Translations under genes and position numbers: made by a program
Source: Deltaproteobacteria bacterium
GTDB lineage: Bacteria > Myxococcota_A > Polyangia > Haliangiales > Haliangiaceae
NCBI GenBank assembly: GCA_013812655.1
Contig: JACCTC010000343.1
Span: 28,936 to 92,935, forward strand
Length of the DNA: 64,000 nucleotides
Direction: 5' to 3'
Shown here: positions 18,489-27,720 of the stretch, piece by piece
Numbering within the stretch: position 1 is the first letter of the stretch
Layout of the letters: each line of letters begins with the position of its first letter
The notes under the pieces: generated by a model
Databases searched by the model: none
Seen by the model: only the letters and a program-made list of their open reading frames with translations
Told to the model about the DNA's origin: nothing

Positions 18489-19598
18489 CTACGGCGACGC
18501 CGTTTCTGAAGGGCGCGTCTCCGCGGTGATCGTCCACAGCGCGCCGAGCTGGGCCCGCAAGCTCGCGAGCTCGGCAGCGAGCCACTCGTCGGCGCAGGCC
18601 AGTACCTCGGTGAGCTCGTCACGCAATGCGGGCGCGAGTCGATCGGCGACCGCGATCAGCAGGAGCGTGACTGCCTCGGCACGCTCGGCACCGACCGCGA
18701 GCTCGACGCGTGGGTACACGGCGAGCTTGCGGAGCGCGGACCGAGCTGCACTGAGCCCCGCCTGGTGCACGGTGCTGCTGGGGACCCGGACGCCGAGATG
18801 ACCCGCGATCGGAAGCAGCGCGGTCGCGAGCTCCTCGATGCCCGCACCGGGACCGAGCTCGTCGACCGCCGCCGACAGCCGCCGCGCAAACCCCTTGAGG
18901 TCGTCGCCCTCGCAGGTGAGCGTGAAGCCGAGCGACACGCCGTGGTCACGACGGCGCAGCGTGATCCAGCCGCGTGACTTGCCGGTCACCGGATCGATCG
19001 CGCGCATCGCCTGCCAGACGCGCTCGGCGGAGATCCAGTGAGGCGGGTACTTGAACCGCGCGACGTCGAGCAGGAGGACCAGGTCGCGCGCTGCGTGGTA
19101 GCCCCCGATCGGCGAGAAGTGGCCACTGCCCGACTGTGCGAGACTGGCTCGATCGTACGAGGCGATCACGACCACCTCCCCACGGGCCGCCGCACTCAGC
19201 GCCGCACGCCATGCCACGAGATCGCCGGCGTCCGTGCGGACCAGCTCGGCCGCCGCGCCGTTACAGCGAGCGAGACACGTGACCTCGTCGAGATCGAGGC
19301 CGCGTCGACGGACCTCCTCGAGGGAGACGCAGCAGTCGAGCAGGTCCTCGGAGAACCAGCGCCACGGTCCTTTCCACAACCGCCCTGGATCGATGGCGAG
19401 TGCATTGAGCGCGACCACCAGCGACCCGAGCCCACAGAAGGCAGGTTCCGCTTGCGTGTGAAACTGCTCGGCGAGCCGGAAGTAGCCATCGAGACCGCCG
19501 GCGGCAAGCGCCTCGGCAAACAACTGTCGACCTTCAGGAGATGAGAACGCGATGGCATCTGCCGGAAGCGGTCGTCGGTAGAGGGTCTCGGTCGGCAT
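18489..19598 (-). CDS. Phytochelatin synthase (glutathione gamma-glutamylcysteinyltransferase)
   Basis: The ATG at 19598 gives 369 aa that begin as the family does (MPTETLYRRPLPADAIAFSS). The catalytic Cys is in TQAEPAFCGLGSLVVALNAL, the His in GHFSPIGGYHAARD and the Asp in LVLLLDVARFKYPPHW, an intact papain-like triad. The enzyme makes metal-binding phytochelatins from glutathione or hydrolyses glutathione and its conjugates. Many bacterial forms are only ~220-240 aa. This one adds ~150 residues (GVSLGFTLTCEGDDLKGFAR, and onward) resembling the eukaryotic C-terminal part. The longer upstream frame lacks family sequence. Confidence 0.88.
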   Translation of the reverse strand: MPTETLYRRPLPADAIAFSSPEGRQLFAEALAAGGLDGYFRLAEQFHTQAEPAFCGLGSLVVALNALAIDPGRLWKGPWRWFSEDLLDCCVSLEEVRRRGLDLDEVTCLARCNGAAAELVRTDAGDLVAWRAALSAAARGEVVVIASYDRASLAQSGSGHFSPIGGYHAARDLVLLLDVARFKYPPHWISAERVWQAMRAIDPVTGKSRGWITLRRRDHGVSLGFTLTCEGDDLKGFARRLSAAVDELGPGAGIEELATALLPIAGHLGVRVPSSTVHQAGLSAARSALRKLAVYPRVELAVGAERAEAVTLLLIAVADRLAPALRDELTEVLACADEWLAAELASLRAQLGALWTITAETRPSETASP

Positions 19599-19676
19599 CC
19601 AAAGATTGCATACCGCGGTCGGTTCCTTCGCGGGAGCTCGTGGCGAATCAGCGAGGCGAGCAAGTACTCTCGCGAC

Positions 19677-20210
19677 ATGCGATCGCTCGCCTTGTTTGCC
19701 CTGGCTGCTTGCTCGTCGCCGGCGTCGCCACCCGCGCAACCGGTGATGCCGCCCGCGGCTCCGGCCGATGCGGCTGTCGCGCGCGTCGCGATCGATGCGC
19801 AGCCCGACGTCTCGCTCACCGCGCCTGCGCACGCGTTTCGCTTCACGAGCGCGATGCGCACCGAGACCTGGACCCTGTGGTTCGAGTCGGGTGTCGCGAT
19901 GTTGAACGTGCAGCCGGCGAGTGGCGCATTGACCACGTATCGAGGCACCGCGACCGAGAGTGCGAGCGTGGTGATCGAGGTGGCGAGTCCGACCGCGAAA
20001 CTGAAGCTCGACTGCAAGCGCGCGACGCGCGAGCTCGAGCCGGCATGCGATGCCGCGGCGGCGAAGTCGAAGAAGAAGCCGGCAAAGGTCCGGGTCGACG
20101 CGCTCGATTGCTTTCACGCAGACTTCAAGGAGCCCATGCCGTTCGGCCCCCTGCCCGGGATCGAGTACGTCGCCGACGGTGCATGCGCGGGCTATCGCGT
20201 CATGAGGTGA
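19677..20210 (+). CDS. Putative lipoprotein, unknown function
   Basis: A 177-aa protein with a short lipoprotein signal (MRSLALFALAACSSPASPPA; lipobox LAAC). A Pro/Ala-rich linker leads into a predicted beta-rich domain (WTLWFESGVAMLNVQPASGA) with four Cys in the mature part. No family recognised. It is divergent from the phytochelatin synthase, 78 bases apart. Confidence 0.6.
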   Translation: MRSLALFALAACSSPASPPAQPVMPPAAPADAAVARVAIDAQPDVSLTAPAHAFRFTSAMRTETWTLWFESGVAMLNVQPASGALTTYRGTATESASVVIEVASPTAKLKLDCKRATRELEPACDAAAAKSKKKPAKVRVDALDCFHADFKEPMPFGPLPGIEYVADGACAGYRVMR

Positions 20211-20261
20211 TCTCGGCGTCGGTCTCGGCTTCAGAGGCGTGCAGTTCAGCTTCGCGCCGGA

Positions 20262-20729
20262 ATGCTCGACCTCGTCCTCTGCGAGATCGAACCGCCGGAA
20301 GGCATGCGGCGCGGGCTCCAGACAACGGTCGTCGACCGGACGCAGCTGGTCGCGATCGCGCCACCTGCGGTTCAACCTGCAGCCGACTGGAAGAACGTCG
20401 GGTTCGCTCACTATCGACCATCGTCCGCATACCGATGGGAAGTCTCCACGTTCCTCGATGCGCATGGACTGCAACCGCGAATCGTTGCCGAATCCGACGA
20501 TTCACTCTTTCTGGTCGAGGTCTCGGTTCGCTCTCCCTGCGTCGCGATCGTTCCAAGGTCGGCCGCCAAGGAGGCTCTTCTGGATGGTCGCGTCCGGGTG
20601 ATCGCCGAGCTCGAGTCGGGAGGCGTAGCCGTTCATGCCCTCTACCAGGACAACATTGCTGCTGGTCTCACGCGCAGCGCCGTCGAGATCCTGGTGCGTG
20701 CGCACTCCGAGCCCGCCGCGGTCGTGTAA
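20262..20729 (+). pseudogene. LysR-type regulator, C-terminal fragment
   Basis: The 155-residue frame is the effector-binding half of a LysR-type regulator: MLDLVLCEIEPPEGMRRGLQ, then LQPRIVAESDDSLFLVEVSV, then PCVAIVPRSAAKEAL, and the usual ending. The N-terminal HTH and the first effector subdomain are missing. Upstream bases run straight into the end of the lipoprotein gene with no HTH in any frame. It is a 5'-truncated relic. Confidence 0.72.
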
Positions 20730-20820
20730 CGCCCCCGCTTTCGCTGCCCAGTCGGCGATGGACTGCACGAAACGGGGTGCACTCGTCGCACCGCGACGCC
20801 CGGTCGGGCACAATGAGCTC

Positions 20821-21780
20821 GTGCGTCCGGCCCTGCTGCTCCTCGCGCTTGCCGCGTGCTACAGCCCCACCCCCGAGGGGGTCTGCACGGTCGCGTGCAC
20901 GACCGCGTGCCCCGGTGAGCTGGTGTGCGGCGGCGACGGGCTGTGCCGCGCGACCGACGACCTCGATTGCGTGCTGCGTGCCGAGGCTGGCGTCGACGTC
21001 GGATCGCCCGACGCGCCGCGGGTCCAGTTCGGGTTGGTCACCCGCGTCGATGCGATCTCGTCGGGCGACACCGATGATGACCCGACCGTCTCGCCGAATG
21101 GTCTCGAGATGTACTTCAACTCCGTGCGTACGGGTTCCGCGAGTGGCGATATCTATCGCTCGACACGGCCCGCTCCGGGGCAGCTCTGGAGCACGCCCTT
21201 GCTCGTCAGTGCGTTGAACTCCGCAGCGTACGAAAACACTCCGCGGCTGAGCTTCGATGGGCTCGTGATGCACATCGGGGTTGCGGACGAGATTTTGATG
21301 TCCACGCGGCAGCTGGTCTCGAGCACGGCGTGGACCACGCCGATGCCTGTCGGCGCGCTGAGCTCGATGGAGCCCGACGCCGAGGCTTCGATGACCCGCG
21401 ATCAGCTTTCGATCTACTTCGCCTCGAATCGATCCGGCAACTACGACATCTACGTCGCCACGCGCGAGTCGCCGGGATCCGACTGGGGTCCCGTCACCGC
21501 GGTCCCCGGCCTCAACTCGGCCTTCGACGACGAGTCCCCGTTCACGACGGACGGGCTGACGATGTACTTCAGCTCGCGCCGCACGCACACGCTCGCGAGC
21601 TCGAACCTGTGGATGGCGACGCGACCGACAGTTACCGACGCCTTCGGTCCGGCAGTTCCCCTCGACGAGCTCAACACGGATGGCGCCGAGGAGGACCCGT
21701 GGCTGAGCGAGGATGGCAGCACGATCTGGTTCGCGAGCAGTCGCCTCACCTCCTTCGACATCTTCACCGCGACACGCTGA
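20821..21780 (+). CDS. PD40/TolB-like beta-propeller lipoprotein
   Basis: A GTG start at 20821 gives 319 aa with a lipoprotein signal (VRPALLLLALAACYSPTPEG). A Cys-rich segment of eight Cys in ~40 residues follows. Then come repeated PD40 blades: DDDPTVSPNGLEMYFNS, NTPRLSFDGLVMHIG, DAEASMTRDQLSIYFASNRS, DDESPFTTDGLTMYFSSRRT and EEDPWLSEDGSTIWFASSRL. This layout is very common in myxobacterial surface proteins, but the ligand is unknown. It is alone between a LysR relic and the nitrite reductase operon. Confidence 0.75.
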   Translation: MRPALLLLALAACYSPTPEGVCTVACTTACPGELVCGGDGLCRATDDLDCVLRAEAGVDVGSPDAPRVQFGLVTRVDAISSGDTDDDPTVSPNGLEMYFNSVRTGSASGDIYRSTRPAPGQLWSTPLLVSALNSAAYENTPRLSFDGLVMHIGVADEILMSTRQLVSSTAWTTPMPVGALSSMEPDAEASMTRDQLSIYFASNRSGNYDIYVATRESPGSDWGPVTAVPGLNSAFDDESPFTTDGLTMYFSSRRTHTLASSNLWMATRPTVTDAFGPAVPLDELNTDGAEEDPWLSEDGSTIWFASSRLTSFDIFTATR

Positions 21781-21930
21781 CCCTCGCGGGTGCCACCAGT
21801 CTGCAAGGGAACCACCGACCTCGGTGCGCACTTGCTCATGCAACAGCGTGACCAGCGGCCTCCCCTGCCCTCGTCCATTGCCTGCCCGCGCTCACTATGC
21901 AGACCGCTGGCGCACGGGTACCCATCGTAG

Positions 21931-22383
21931 GTGAAAGCTCGAAGCCTGATGATCGCGGGCGTGGTGACGGCGACCGTCATCGGCGCGGCGACGGGCCTCG
22001 CGCTCTTCACGTTCGTCTACGCCGGCGGCGCTTCCTACCTCGGCAACGATCCGGCGGCATGCGCGAACTGCCACGTGATGGACGAGCACTACAACGCGTG
22101 GCGCAAGTCGAGCCACCACGCGGTCGCCGTCTGCAACGACTGTCATGCGCCACCTGGTGGGCTGTCGAAATACTGGGTCAAGGCGGTCAATGGCTACAAC
22201 CATTCGCGCGCCTTCACGACGGGCAACTTCGTCGAGCCGATCCGCATCACCTCGCGCAACCGCGAGGTCACCGAGGCGCAGTGTCGCCGGTGCCACCAGG
22301 ATCTCGTCGCGACCATGGGCCATGTCGCTGACCTGTCGTGCATCCGTTGCCACGACTCCGTGGGCCATCGCGTGAGGGAGTGA
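21931..22383 (+). CDS. nrfH: Cytochrome c nitrite reductase small subunit NrfH
   Basis: A 150-aa membrane-anchored tetraheme cytochrome that passes electrons from quinol to NrfA. The GTG at 21931 is followed by one membrane segment (residues ~6-32). The four heme sites are CANCH, CNDCH, CRRCH and CIRCH, the count expected for NrfH. It is followed after four bases by nrfA, so they form one operon. A 150-base gap precedes it; I see no clear FNR-type site there. Confidence 0.92.
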   Translation: MKARSLMIAGVVTATVIGAATGLALFTFVYAGGASYLGNDPAACANCHVMDEHYNAWRKSSHHAVAVCNDCHAPPGGLSKYWVKAVNGYNHSRAFTTGNFVEPIRITSRNREVTEAQCRRCHQDLVATMGHVADLSCIRCHDSVGHRVRE

Positions 22384-22387
22384 GCTG

Positions 22388-23932
22388 ATGACCGAGCCTG
22401 CGGACCCGAAATCGTCCTCGGAACCGCGGCCGCGCGGTCGCCGTGCGGTGCTCTTGATCGGAGCTGCTGCCGTCGCCGGCGCGCTCGCCGCCGCCGCCGT
22501 CGCGGCCTTGCTCGTCAACATCTCCAACCGAAAGCACGAGGCACAGAATCCGTACTTTCGGGTCGTCGAGCTGACCGACGAGACGGTGGATCCGGCGGTG
22601 TGGGGCAAGAACTTCCCGCTCCAGTACGACGGCTACAAGCGCACGGTCGATCAGGTCCGCACGCGCTATGGCGGAAGCGAGGCAGTCCCGAGGACTCCGA
22701 CCCAGGCTGACCCTCGGTCGATCGTCGCGCAGTCACGCCTCGAGGAGGATCCACGGCTCAAGGCGATCTGGGACGGCTACGCATTCTCGAAGGACTTCCG
22801 CGAGGAACGCGGCCACGCGTACATGCTGGCCGACCAGGAGTTCACCGAACGCCAGCAGGTGACCAAGCAGCCTGGCACGTGTCTGCACTGCCACGGCTCG
22901 ATGTACACGGTCTACAAGAAGGCCGGCGGCGGCGACTTGATCGCCGGGTTCGAGAAGGTCAATCCACTGCCGTTCGCCGAGGCGCGCAAGCTCGTGGAGC
23001 ATCCGATCGCGTGCATCGACTGCCACGATCCCAAGACGATGGAGCTGCGCGTGACCCGGCCCGGCTTCATCGAGGGCATCCGAGCGGTCAAGGCGAAGCA
23101 AGGCATCGCCGACTACGACGTCAACCGCGACGCGACTCACCAGGAGAAGCGCTCGTTCGTCTGCGGCCAGTGTCACGTCGAGTACTACTTCAAGGGGCCG
23201 ACGAAGCGGCTCACCTACCCGTGGCTCGAGGGCCTCACCGTCGACGCGATCTACGCGTACTACACCGAGGTCGGCCACGTCGACTGGACGCATCCACGCA
23301 CCGGCACCAAGATGCTGAAGGCGCAGCACCCGGAGTTCGAGCTGTGGAACCAGGGTGTGCACGCTCGGTCTGGCGTCGCATGCGCTGACTGCCACATGCC
23401 GTACATGCGGGTCGGCGCGGTGAAGATCAGCGACCACCACGTCCGCAGTCCGCTGCTAAACATCAACCGGGCCTGTCAGCCTTGCCACAAGTTCGGCGAG
23501 GAGGAGCTGCGCGCCCGCGTCAGTGTGGACCAGGATCGAACGTTCGCGCTCCGCAACCGAGCGATGGACGCGGTGGTCGCGCTGATCGATGATCTCGCAG
23601 ACGCGGTCGCCGCTGGCAGGACCGACGCGGAGCTGGCCACCGCGCGCGAGCTCCACCGCCAGTCACAGTTCTTCCTCGATTTCATCGAAGCCGAGAACAG
23701 CATGGGCTTCCACGCGCCCGGCGAGGCTGCGCGCATCCTTGCGACCACGATCGATCTCGCACGTCAGGGCCAGCTCGCAGTGCGCGGCACGCTGCCCGCC
23801 GCATCACGCCCTCCCGCCGCAGCCCCCCCCGCGGGTGACTCGACTGGCACATCGCCGGGCAGCGCGGTGGCTCCGACGGGTGCAGGATCTGCGGCATCCG
23901 GCTCGGGCCCGGGTTCATCCCGTACTCGATGA
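22388..23932 (+). CDS. nrfA: Cytochrome c nitrite reductase catalytic subunit NrfA
   Basis: A 514-aa periplasmic pentaheme enzyme that reduces nitrite to ammonia. It has an N-terminal anchor (residues ~19-45). Heme sites in order are CLHCH, CIDCH, CGQCH, CADCH and CQPCH. The first is CXXCH rather than the CXXCK of the E. coli enzyme; CXXCH NrfA forms are known in other bacteria. The Ca-site and active-site neighbourhood EYYFKGPTKRLTYPW is present. The last ~50 residues are a Pro/Ala/Gly/Ser-rich tail of no known role. It sits four bases after nrfH. Confidence 0.93.
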   Translation: MTEPADPKSSSEPRPRGRRAVLLIGAAAVAGALAAAAVAALLVNISNRKHEAQNPYFRVVELTDETVDPAVWGKNFPLQYDGYKRTVDQVRTRYGGSEAVPRTPTQADPRSIVAQSRLEEDPRLKAIWDGYAFSKDFREERGHAYMLADQEFTERQQVTKQPGTCLHCHGSMYTVYKKAGGGDLIAGFEKVNPLPFAEARKLVEHPIACIDCHDPKTMELRVTRPGFIEGIRAVKAKQGIADYDVNRDATHQEKRSFVCGQCHVEYYFKGPTKRLTYPWLEGLTVDAIYAYYTEVGHVDWTHPRTGTKMLKAQHPEFELWNQGVHARSGVACADCHMPYMRVGAVKISDHHVRSPLLNINRACQPCHKFGEEELRARVSVDQDRTFALRNRAMDAVVALIDDLADAVAAGRTDAELATARELHRQSQFFLDFIEAENSMGFHAPGEAARILATTIDLARQGQLAVRGTLPAASRPPAAAPPAGDSTGTSPGSAVAPTGAGSAASGSGPGSSRTR

Positions 23933-24084
23933 ACCTGCACACGCCGACCCCGACGTAGCGTAGCTCTTCGTGATGCCCAGCGTCCTGGCTCTCATCAGCA
24001 AGAGTGGCGGCCGGCGCGTGGTGCACTCGACGCACACGAACGACGACGCGCGTCTCGCACCGGCCGCGTTGCTCGGCGAGCTCG

Positions 24085-24441
24085 TTACTCGGTCAGCTCC
24101 GCGACCAGTCCCTTGATCGGACCTGGGCACTGCCGTGCCGCCGGCCCCATCACCTTATCGAGCTCGCTCCGCCGCGCGGCGATCGCTGCCTTCATCGTCT
24201 CGTGCGACTCGGGATGATCCTTTTTCCACGCGCGCGCCGCGGCGACCTTCTGCGACCCATTCAACGAGCGTAGGTCTCCCGAGATCATGTTGCAGTTGAT
24301 GCCGCCGTCTCTGAAGATCTCGATCACGCGCTCCACCACGTCGACAACCACCTGCTCGTAGTCCTGTGGGGTGTGGATCGTGGTCGCGGCTTGCCTGCCA
24401 CCGCACGCAACCAGGCAAACGATCAGCCATGCACGGTTCAT
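24085..24441 (-). CDS. Small putative lipoprotein
   Basis: The ATG at 24441 yields 118 aa with the signal MNRAWLIVCLVACGG (lipobox LVAC). The mature part is helical (YEQVVVDVVERVIEIFRDGG, KVAAARAWKKDHPESHETMK) with two further Cys. No family recognised. It converges with nrfA from 152 bases away. Confidence 0.6.
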   Translation of the reverse strand: MNRAWLIVCLVACGGRQAATTIHTPQDYEQVVVDVVERVIEIFRDGGINCNMISGDLRSLNGSQKVAAARAWKKDHPESHETMKAAIAARRSELDKVMGPAARQCPGPIKGLVAELTE

Positions 24442-24908
24442 CGCGGCAGTTTGCCGCGTCAGGCAGTGTTCGGGTGGGCCGCAGACCACGAATGCACCGC
24501 GGCGCGAAGGTGACGGACCAAGCGGACCTGAGGCGCCGAACACGAGTGCGCCGCCGTGCTTGATGCCCTGCGAGTGGCGAGTGGCGATCCGGCGCGCTCA
24601 TCGGCGCGGTGCGCGCTCAGGCCGCAACTCGCACGATGCTCTGACTTCGCGCGACCGCCGAGCAGCTGCGCGTGCGTCCGTGTTCCGCGTGGCGGGCCAC
24701 CCCGCGCGTACAGCGTAAGCGTCGTCACGCGCAAACCAGCGTCGAGGATGACGCTCTGACCGCAACAGTCGGCACCAGCCCGCAAGTAACGTACCTGCCC
24801 GTCCCGGCCCAGCCGAACACAAGGTCACGCGTGTGACATGGGCGCCCTTGTGGCTGACGGCATGCCGAGTGCACGAGTCCGTGTGTCGGATGCGGCAGAC
24901 GAGGCCAA
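24442..24908. other. 467-base gap without a supported gene
   Basis: Open frames on both strands here are short, Arg/Ala-rich and show no family sequence or ribosome site. I see no RNA gene or repeat. It probably holds the divergent promoters of the lipoprotein and the YetF operon. Confidence 0.5.
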
Positions 24909-25421
24909 GTGTTCTTCCATGACCTCCCCAGTTTGGGGCGCATCGTCGTGGTGGGCGTCTTGGCCTATGTCGCGCTCGTACTCATGCTGCGCATCTCCGG
25001 GAAGCGAACGCTTTCGAAGATGAACTCCTTCGACTTCGTCGTGACCATCGCTCTGGGTTCGACGTTGTCGACCATCATCCTCGATTCCACGATATCGCTC
25101 GCCGAAGGGGTCGTCGCGCTGGGTGTGTTGATCGGCCTGCAGTTCGCCGTCGCGTGGACGTGCGCGCGCTGGCGAATCGCCGAGCGTATCGTCAAGGCGC
25201 AGCCGCGCGTCGTGTTACGCGACGGCGTGTTCATCACCGATGCCATCACCGACGAGCGCCTCACACAAGACGAGGTCCGCGCTGCGATTCGCGAAGCCGG
25301 TATCGCGAACGTTCACGACGTACGCCAGGTCGTGCTGGAAACCGCTGGCGAGCTCGCGGTGATCGCGGACGGTCGTCCCCCCACCCTGCCTGCGCGAAGG
25401 AGCGATCCCGTTGCGACGTGA
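24909..25421 (+). CDS. YetF/DUF421-family membrane protein
   Basis: A 170-aa protein with a GTG start. Three membrane segments (LGRIVVVGVLAYVALVLML, FVVTIALGSTLSTII, VVALGVLIGLQFAVAWTCA) flank the DUF421 signature RISGKRTLSKMNSFDFVVTI. The C-terminal YetF domain (RVVLRDGVFITDAITDERLT, EVRAAIREAGIANVHDVRQV) is cytoplasmic. The family role is unknown. It overlaps the channel gene by 11 bases. Confidence 0.83.
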   Translation: MFFHDLPSLGRIVVVGVLAYVALVLMLRISGKRTLSKMNSFDFVVTIALGSTLSTIILDSTISLAEGVVALGVLIGLQFAVAWTCARWRIAERIVKAQPRVVLRDGVFITDAITDERLTQDEVRAAIREAGIANVHDVRQVVLETAGELAVIADGRPPTLPARRSDPVAT

Positions 25422-26175
25422 ACCCTCGTCGCCGTACGTTGGCGCGCCCGCGTCCGCGGAGCTGTTGACACCGCCACCCGCACCCTCACCCGACAGCACC
25501 GAGTCGCAGCTCCTCGCCCGCCGCGTCGAGACCGCGCTCGAGCTGCCGATGATCGTTCTCGGACTCGTATGGCTCGCGCTTGTCGTCGCGGAGCTCGTGA
25601 GCGTGTTGCCATCGTGGCTCGAGCACGTCGGGACCGCGATCTGGGCGGTGTTCGTTGCCGACTTCGCACTTCGTCTCTCGCTCGCACCGGATCGCAGCAC
25701 GTATCTTCGCAAGAACTGGCTGACCGCGATCGCGCTGCTCGTGCCGGCGCTCCGCGTGTTCCGCGTCGCACGCGTGTTCCGCATCCTGCGGGCGACTCGT
25801 GCGGTACGAGGCGTCCGGGCCTTCCGTCTCGTCACCACCTTCGGACGCGCGAAGCGCAGCATCCACGCATTGCTCGCGAGCCGTAACGCACTCGGCTACG
25901 TCATCGGACTCACGCTCGCGGTCGTCCTGCTCGGGGCAGCGGGCCTCTACGCCTTCGAGGAGCGGTTCGACAACTACCCGTTCGCGCTGTGGTGGACGGC
26001 GATGCTCATCATGACGATGGGAACCGAGGGTTGGCCGGTGTCGGTCGAAGGTCGCGCGCTTAGCCTGCTACTCGCGTTCTACGGCTTCGCGGTGTTTGGT
26101 TACATCACAGCGTCGATCGCGAGCTGGTTCGTCGGTCGCAACCAGAACCGCGCTACAAAACCCATGTCCCCATGA
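25411..26175 (+). CDS. Voltage-gated-like ion channel with atypical filter
   Basis: A 254-aa protein. The TTG at 25411 is chosen because AAGGAG precedes it; it overlaps yetF. Layout: hydrophilic N-terminal part, S1-S3, then an S4 with repeated Arg (RVFRVARVFRILRATRAVRG), S5 (LGYVIGLTLAVVLLGAAGLY) and a pore loop TAMLIMTMGTEGWP, followed by S6 (LLLAFYGFAVFGYITASIAS). The filter TMGTEG departs from the TVGYG of K+ channels, so selectivity is uncertain. The gene overlaps DUF2254 by four bases. Confidence 0.82.
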   Translation: MRREPSSPYVGAPASAELLTPPPAPSPDSTESQLLARRVETALELPMIVLGLVWLALVVAELVSVLPSWLEHVGTAIWAVFVADFALRLSLAPDRSTYLRKNWLTAIALLVPALRVFRVARVFRILRATRAVRGVRAFRLVTTFGRAKRSIHALLASRNALGYVIGLTLAVVLLGAAGLYAFEERFDNYPFALWWTAMLIMTMGTEGWPVSVEGRALSLLLAFYGFAVFGYITASIASWFVGRNQNRATKPMSP

Positions 26176-27506
26176 AGTTGGTCGTTCGAGCAGAGAAGCT
26201 GTGGGCTGCGCTGAGAGTGCAGCTCTGGCTGTTCCCGGGCGTGGCAACGATTTTCGCGTTCGTGCTCGCTCGCGTGCTGGTGGTAGTCGATCGCGAATGG
26301 ATCGAGCATCATGACGCCTGGTTCCTGTACCAGGGCACGTCATCGGCCGCGGGCGAGCTCGTCTCGACGATCGCGAGCGCGATGATCACGTTCACCGGCG
26401 TCGTGTTCTCGATCACCGTGCTCGTCCTGCAGCTCGCGAGCGGGCAGTTCTCCCCGCGCGTGGTGCGGTCATTGCTCGGTGATCGTCACACGCAGGCAGC
26501 GATGGCGACGTTCGTGGGGACGTTCGTGTTCGCGCTCGGACTCTTGCTCTCGCTTCGGGGAGTCACCGACGATGCGCACGGACTCGTCCCGGGGCTATCA
26601 GTGTTCGTCGCCTTCATGTTCGTGCTCGTCAGCGTCGGCATGTTCATCGTCTACATCCATCACATCTCGCATTCGATCCGGGCAATCACGATCATCACGC
26701 GGATCGGGCACGAGACACGGCAGTCGCTCGAACGCATGTTTCCACGGGTGGCGCAGGGCGCCCAGGAGGAGGACAAGTCTGCGTCTGCCGTGGAGGTGCG
26801 CGACGCGCCCCCCACGATCGTGCGGTCGAGGGAGCATGGTGCACTGATACACGTGAACAGCAACCACCTGTTCGAGCTTGCGCGCAAGCACGACGGGCTG
26901 ATCGAGGTGATGCCGATGGTCGGCGACTTCGTGCCGCGCGATGCGCCGGTACTGCGCTACTGGCCGGCGACCCACGACGCGCTCGGGTCTGCACTCAGTG
27001 CACTCGTGCTCGACCGCGAGCGACTGACCGAACAGGATCCGATGTTCGGAATCCGCCAGCTCGTCGACATTGCGCAGCGAGCACTGTCGCCAGGGGTCAA
27101 CGATCCGAGCACGGCGGTGCAGGTCCTCGATGAAATTCACGACCTCTTACGCATGGTGTCGCGGCGAGACTTTCCCGATCCGGTGCGGGTCGACGACGCC
27201 GGAGTGGCTCGCCTGATCCTGCCCCGGCCGGGCTGGGAGGCATTCGTGCACCTGGCACTCGACGAAATCCGTGACGCAGGCGCGGGCTCGAGCCAGGTCG
27301 TGCGAAGACTCAAAGCGTTGATCGACGACTGCATCGATTACGCACCCGCGCATCGGCACGCCCCGCTCCGCGAGCAGCGGGCCCTGCTCGAAAGCGCGGC
27401 ACGCGAGGAGGCGCCGGACGCCACGGACGGGACGCACCGACGCGCACGCGTCATCGGCGAATCCGCGGCGGCCGCCGTCGCGCATCGCACGACGTCACGC
27501 ATCTGA
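26172..27506 (+). CDS. DUF2254-family membrane protein
   Basis: A 444-aa protein with four N-terminal membrane segments and DUF2254 marks: SAMITFTGVVFSITVLVLQL, ASGQFSPRVVRSLLGDR near residues 65-105, and the cytoplasmic DPMFGIRQLVDIAQRALSPG plus VNDPSTAVQVLDEIHDLL. It is the last gene of the yetF-channel-DUF2254 operon; its ATG overlaps the channel stop. Function unknown. The next 214 bases hold no gene. Confidence 0.83.
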   Translation: MKLVVRAEKLWAALRVQLWLFPGVATIFAFVLARVLVVVDREWIEHHDAWFLYQGTSSAAGELVSTIASAMITFTGVVFSITVLVLQLASGQFSPRVVRSLLGDRHTQAAMATFVGTFVFALGLLLSLRGVTDDAHGLVPGLSVFVAFMFVLVSVGMFIVYIHHISHSIRAITIITRIGHETRQSLERMFPRVAQGAQEEDKSASAVEVRDAPPTIVRSREHGALIHVNSNHLFELARKHDGLIEVMPMVGDFVPRDAPVLRYWPATHDALGSALSALVLDRERLTEQDPMFGIRQLVDIAQRALSPGVNDPSTAVQVLDEIHDLLRMVSRRDFPDPVRVDDAGVARLILPRPGWEAFVHLALDEIRDAGAGSSQVVRRLKALIDDCIDYAPAHRHAPLREQRALLESAAREEAPDATDGTHRRARVIGESAAAAVAHRTTSRI

Positions 27507-27720
27507 AGTCGTTCCGCCCTACATCCAAGAAGAACGCGCAGGTCGCGACGCGGCATGGCACGTGAATGTGTCGAAGAGGATGTTGCTCGGATTCGCAATG
27601 GCATGTGCAACGCTCTTCGTGATGATCTTCTTGGGGCGCAACCTGCGCAATGTGACGTGAACGTCGACGAGCTCAGGCATCGGTGACATCTCCGACGATT
27701 GGCCCTGACGACGCCGACCG

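Noticed and set aside
18489..20474. A 661-residue phytochelatin synthase
   Set aside because: The extra N terminus lies over a divergent lipoprotein gene and lacks family sequence; the family start is MPTETLYRR.
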